A DNA stretch of 8,299 nucleotides, from contig CALHZE010000164.1 of the NCBI GenBank assembly GCA_938040915.1, positions 1 through 8,299 of the forward strand, in the 5' to 3' direction. Positions 6,233 through 8,299 of this stretch are shown one piece after another. The position numbers were made by a program, and so were the translations under genes. The number at the start of each line of letters is the position of its first letter. The stretch's first letter is position 1. The notes beneath the pieces were generated by a model, which saw only the letters and a list, made by a program, of their open reading frames with translations, was not told the origin of the DNA and made no database searches. This stretch comes from an uncultured Bacteroidia bacterium. GTDB lineage: Bacteria; Bacteroidota; Bacteroidia; Bacteroidales; CAJPTX01.

Positions 6233-7432
6233 ATGGGGTTACGAACTTTTTTAGACAGGATTAAGCCGCAGTTCTCCGCCGGAGGGCGTTACGCGAAGCT
6301 GCATTCGACGTTTGACGCTTTTGAGACTTTTCTCTTTACCCCCGACACGGTAACGCGCACGGGAGCGCACATTCGCGATGCGGTGGATATGAAGCGAACG
6401 ATGATTGCGGTCATTGTGGCGTTATTGCCGGCGCTCGTGTTTGGGATGTATAACATCGGTTACCAACACGTTGTGATGAGGGTAGGGGTAAATGCCGCGC
6501 CCGCCAATTTCGAGTTCTGGTCGCTTTTAGGTTTTGGTTTTCTCTCGATGTTGCCCACCATCGTGGTGAGTTATGTCGTGGGGTTGGGGATTGAGTTTGC
6601 CGTAGCCCAAGCGCGCGGTCACGAGGTGAACGAGGGTTTCTTGGTATCGGGTTTGCTCATCCCGATGGTCTTGCCGGTAGGCGTGCCTCTGTGGATGGTT
6701 GCCATCGCAACAGCTTTTGCCGTAGTCTTTGGGAAAGAGGTCTTTGGGGGGACGGGGATGAATATTTTTAACCCTGCGCTTCTTGCCCGCGCTTTCCTAT
6801 TCTTTGCCTTCCCAAAGAACATGTCGGGCGACGATGTTTGGGTGGCAGGCTTGGGGGCTTATCCGGCAGTGGATGGCTTTAGTGGCGCGACCCCGCTTTC
6901 GCTTTCTGCGGCTGGGTTGTTAGACAAATTACCTGCGGCGCGCGATCTCTTTATGGGTTTTATCCCAGGGTCAGTGGGCGAGACCTCTACGCTCTGTATT
7001 TTGGTGGGCGGGTTGATCCTCTTACTCACGGGTGTTGCGAGCTGGCGTGTGATGCTTTCGGTTTTTGTCGGGGGCTATCTGATGGGGTTAATCTTTAACG
7101 CTGTGGGAGCAAACGCTTATATGACCCTTCCGGCACATTACCACCTATTGATGGGGGGCTTTGCTTTTGGTGCCGTGTTTATGGCGACCGACCCAGTTAC
7201 GAGCGCACAGACCCAGACGGGGAAGGTGATTTATGGGTTACTGATTGGGGTGATGATCGTGGTGGTGCGGGTCTTGAATCCGGCTTACCCTGAGGGGACG
7301 ATGTTGGTGATCTTGTTGCTCAATGCCTTTGCACCGCTCATTGACCACATCGTGGTGCAACGCAATGTGGCGTGGCGTCGGGCACGTGCGTTGCGAGTGG
7401 CGAAGTTGGCAGAACAGTCCCAAACGAAGTAA
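6233..7432 (+). CDS. nqrB: Na+-translocating NADH:quinone oxidoreductase subunit B
   Basis: The protein has 399 residues from ATG 6233. NqrB is the polytopic inner-membrane core subunit carrying covalent FMN, riboflavin and the quinone site. It begins MGLRTFLDRIKPQF, matching the MGLKKFL start of Vibrio NqrB. An in-frame GTG at 6224 would add three residues, but it lies only 2 bases after AAGGA, whereas the ATG is 11 bases away. Landmarks are HIRDAVDMKRTM, GHEVNEGF, KEVFGGTGMNIFNPALLARAFLF and DGFSGATPLS, with the phosphoester FMN attached at Thr220 (Thr236 in V. cholerae), then VNPAYPEGTML and FAPLIDHIVVQRN. Glu121 and Asp371 correspond to V. cholerae Glu144 and Asp397, acids implicated in Na+ uptake. 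Gly117 matches Gly140, but the position of Gly141 is Leu118. Many hydrophobic helices are present. The gene starts 26 bases after nqrA and is followed 22 bases later by nqrC. Confidence 0.95.
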   Translation: MGLRTFLDRIKPQFSAGGRYAKLHSTFDAFETFLFTPDTVTRTGAHIRDAVDMKRTMIAVIVALLPALVFGMYNIGYQHVVMRVGVNAAPANFEFWSLLGFGFLSMLPTIVVSYVVGLGIEFAVAQARGHEVNEGFLVSGLLIPMVLPVGVPLWMVAIATAFAVVFGKEVFGGTGMNIFNPALLARAFLFFAFPKNMSGDDVWVAGLGAYPAVDGFSGATPLSLSAAGLLDKLPAARDLFMGFIPGSVGETSTLCILVGGLILLLTGVASWRVMLSVFVGGYLMGLIFNAVGANAYMTLPAHYHLLMGGFAFGAVFMATDPVTSAQTQTGKVIYGLLIGVMIVVVRVLNPAYPEGTMLVILLLNAFAPLIDHIVVQRNVAWRRARALRVAKLAEQSQTK

Positions 7433-7454
7433 TCGCTAGGGGAGGGGATTTGAT

Positions 7455-8171
7455 ATGAAACGTGATAGCAATACCTACATATTCCTCTATGCCATCGTGA
7501 TGGTGGTTGTGGTGGCTGTGCTCCTTGCGTTGGCGGCTTCGGGGTTGAAGCCCGCGCAGCAAGAGAACATTCGGATGGAAAAACGCATCGATATTCTCAA
7601 GTCTATCGGGCTCGGCGAGCAGCTTGATGGGGCGGGGCAGAAGGAGGTGAGTGAGGTCTATAACAAGTACATCCGACAAGAGATTGTGGTTGATCGCCAA
7701 GGGAAGGTGCTTGAGGGAGTGCCGGCTTTTGAGCTCGATTTGCGTTCGGAGCTCGCGTCGAAGACGGGTGAGCCGCGGTTGCCAATCTTCGTGGCACGGT
7801 TGGACGACGGTTCGTCTAAATATATTTTCCCGTTGGCAGGGCAGGGGCTCTGGGGGCAAATTTGGGGGTACATTGCCCTCTCTGACGATATGAATACTGT
7901 CTATGGAGCGTCGTTTGCCCACAAGAGCGAAACGCCAGGTTTGGGGGCAGACATCGCTACCCCAGCCTTTCAGAGTCGCTTTAAGGGGAAAAAACTCTTT
8001 GAGGGGACTAATATGGTCGCTATCTCCCTTGTTAAGTCGGGCAATACGGCGAATAACCCGCATGCGGTGGATGCTATTTCGGGGGCGACCTTGACGAGTG
8101 TCGGGGTCGGGAATATGCTCCTGTCGAGTCTATCTGAGTATCGAGCTTTTCTGGAACTTAAGAAAAAATAG
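7455..8171 (+). CDS. nqrC: Na+-translocating NADH:quinone oxidoreductase subunit C
   Basis: The protein has 238 residues, slightly shorter than the roughly 257 of Vibrio NqrC. A single membrane anchor spans residues 8-29 (Val/Leu/Ala-rich), followed by a soluble FMN-binding domain that faces the periplasm in this complex. The covalent flavin motif DAISGATLTS places the FMN-bearing residue at Thr212, equivalent to Thr225 of V. cholerae. Other family landmarks are IDILKSIGL (45-53), FPLAGQGLWGQIWGYIAL with the conserved GLW, and HKSETPGLGADI, all typical of the FMN_bind fold shared with RnfG. Flavinylation at the Thr needs an ApbE-type flavin transferase, which is not in this window. A GGAGG at 7441-7445, nine bases from the ATG, is one of the few good Shine-Dalgarno matches here. 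nqrD follows after 14 bases. Confidence 0.96.
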   Translation: MKRDSNTYIFLYAIVMVVVVAVLLALAASGLKPAQQENIRMEKRIDILKSIGLGEQLDGAGQKEVSEVYNKYIRQEIVVDRQGKVLEGVPAFELDLRSELASKTGEPRLPIFVARLDDGSSKYIFPLAGQGLWGQIWGYIALSDDMNTVYGASFAHKSETPGLGADIATPAFQSRFKGKKLFEGTNMVAISLVKSGNTANNPHAVDAISGATLTSVGVGNMLLSSLSEYRAFLELKKK

Positions 8172-8185
8172 TAGGGGTTTGCGCA

Positions 8186-8299
8186 ATGAGTAAGGAAGGA
8201 TTCTTTTCTAAGGCAAATCGAGCGTTGCTTATTGAGCCACTGAGTCTGCGAAATCCCGTCACGGTGCTCATTCTAGGGATTTGCTCTTCGCTAGCAGTT
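8186..8299 (+). CDS. nqrD: Na+-translocating NADH:quinone oxidoreductase subunit D (3' end outside window)
   Basis: From ATG 8186 the frame is open to the last base of the window, giving 38 residues. The sequence contains FFSKANRALLIEPLSLRNP followed by VTVLILGICSSLAV. The short basic start, the (S/E)PL-x-L-x-NP turn and a first membrane helix with LGICS(A/S)LAV are characteristic of NqrD and its Rnf homologue RnfE. Its place directly after nqrC, in the standard order A-B-C-D-E-F, decides for NqrD. NqrD is a six-helix inner-membrane subunit that, with NqrE, binds a 2Fe-2S cluster between the subunits. The cysteine of LGICSS lies in the first helix, where that cluster ligand is expected. nqrE and nqrF should follow outside the window. 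Confidence 0.93.
   Translation, partial: MSKEGFFSKANRALLIEPLSLRNPVTVLILGICSSLAV

Noticed and set aside
7338..8063. 241-codon minus-strand open frame opposite nqrB and nqrC
   Set aside because: It lies antisense to two confirmed Nqr subunits, with no recognisable domain and a shadow-like composition.

Overview
The window is a compact, single-strand (+) stretch of a Bacteroidales-type chromosome. A Porphyromonas-like organism is my best guess. It rests on the Bacteroidetes-style ThiE/ThiD subfamily sequences, a PorT-like outer-membrane barrel, a probable PCMD-type surface protein end, scarce Shine-Dalgarno sequences and a Na+-NQR operon. The sequence is moderately GC-rich with many runs of five to seven G on the coding strand. 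I see no tRNA, rRNA, CRISPR array, insertion sequence or integrase. The longest gap without a gene is the 150 bases before nqrA.

Region 1 (1-2285) is a tightly overlapped gene string. It holds the last 25 codons of an upstream protein that looks like the C-terminus of a PCMD (putative carbohydrate metabolism) domain, a signal-peptide-bearing outer-membrane beta-barrel, a ThiE/TenI-like protein and a ThiD kinase. The junctions are TAATG, ATGA and an 8-base overlap, so the four genes are probably co-transcribed and translationally coupled. This places envelope proteins in one unit with two late-step thiamine genes.

Region 2 (2335-4697) holds a LysE-family exporter and a 561-residue membrane protein with the layout of a hybrid sensor kinase. 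Its kinase core has lost the phospho-acceptor His and the nucleotide-binding glycines, while its C-terminal receiver domain keeps every catalytic residue. This is the most interesting feature of the window.

Region 3 (4848-8299, running off the end) is the start of the nqr operon: nqrA, nqrB, nqrC and the first 38 codons of nqrD. These encode the Na+-translocating NADH:quinone oxidoreductase, which oxidises NADH, reduces quinone (probably menaquinone in this lineage) and exports Na+. Both covalent-FMN threonine motifs (SGAT in NqrB and NqrC) are intact. A possible Bacteroidetes -7 promoter element and an overlapping inverted repeat lie just before nqrA.

I did not find a clearly new multi-gene system. 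The best leads are the pseudo-histidine-kinase/receiver protein next to nqr and the coupling of surface proteins to thiamine genes.
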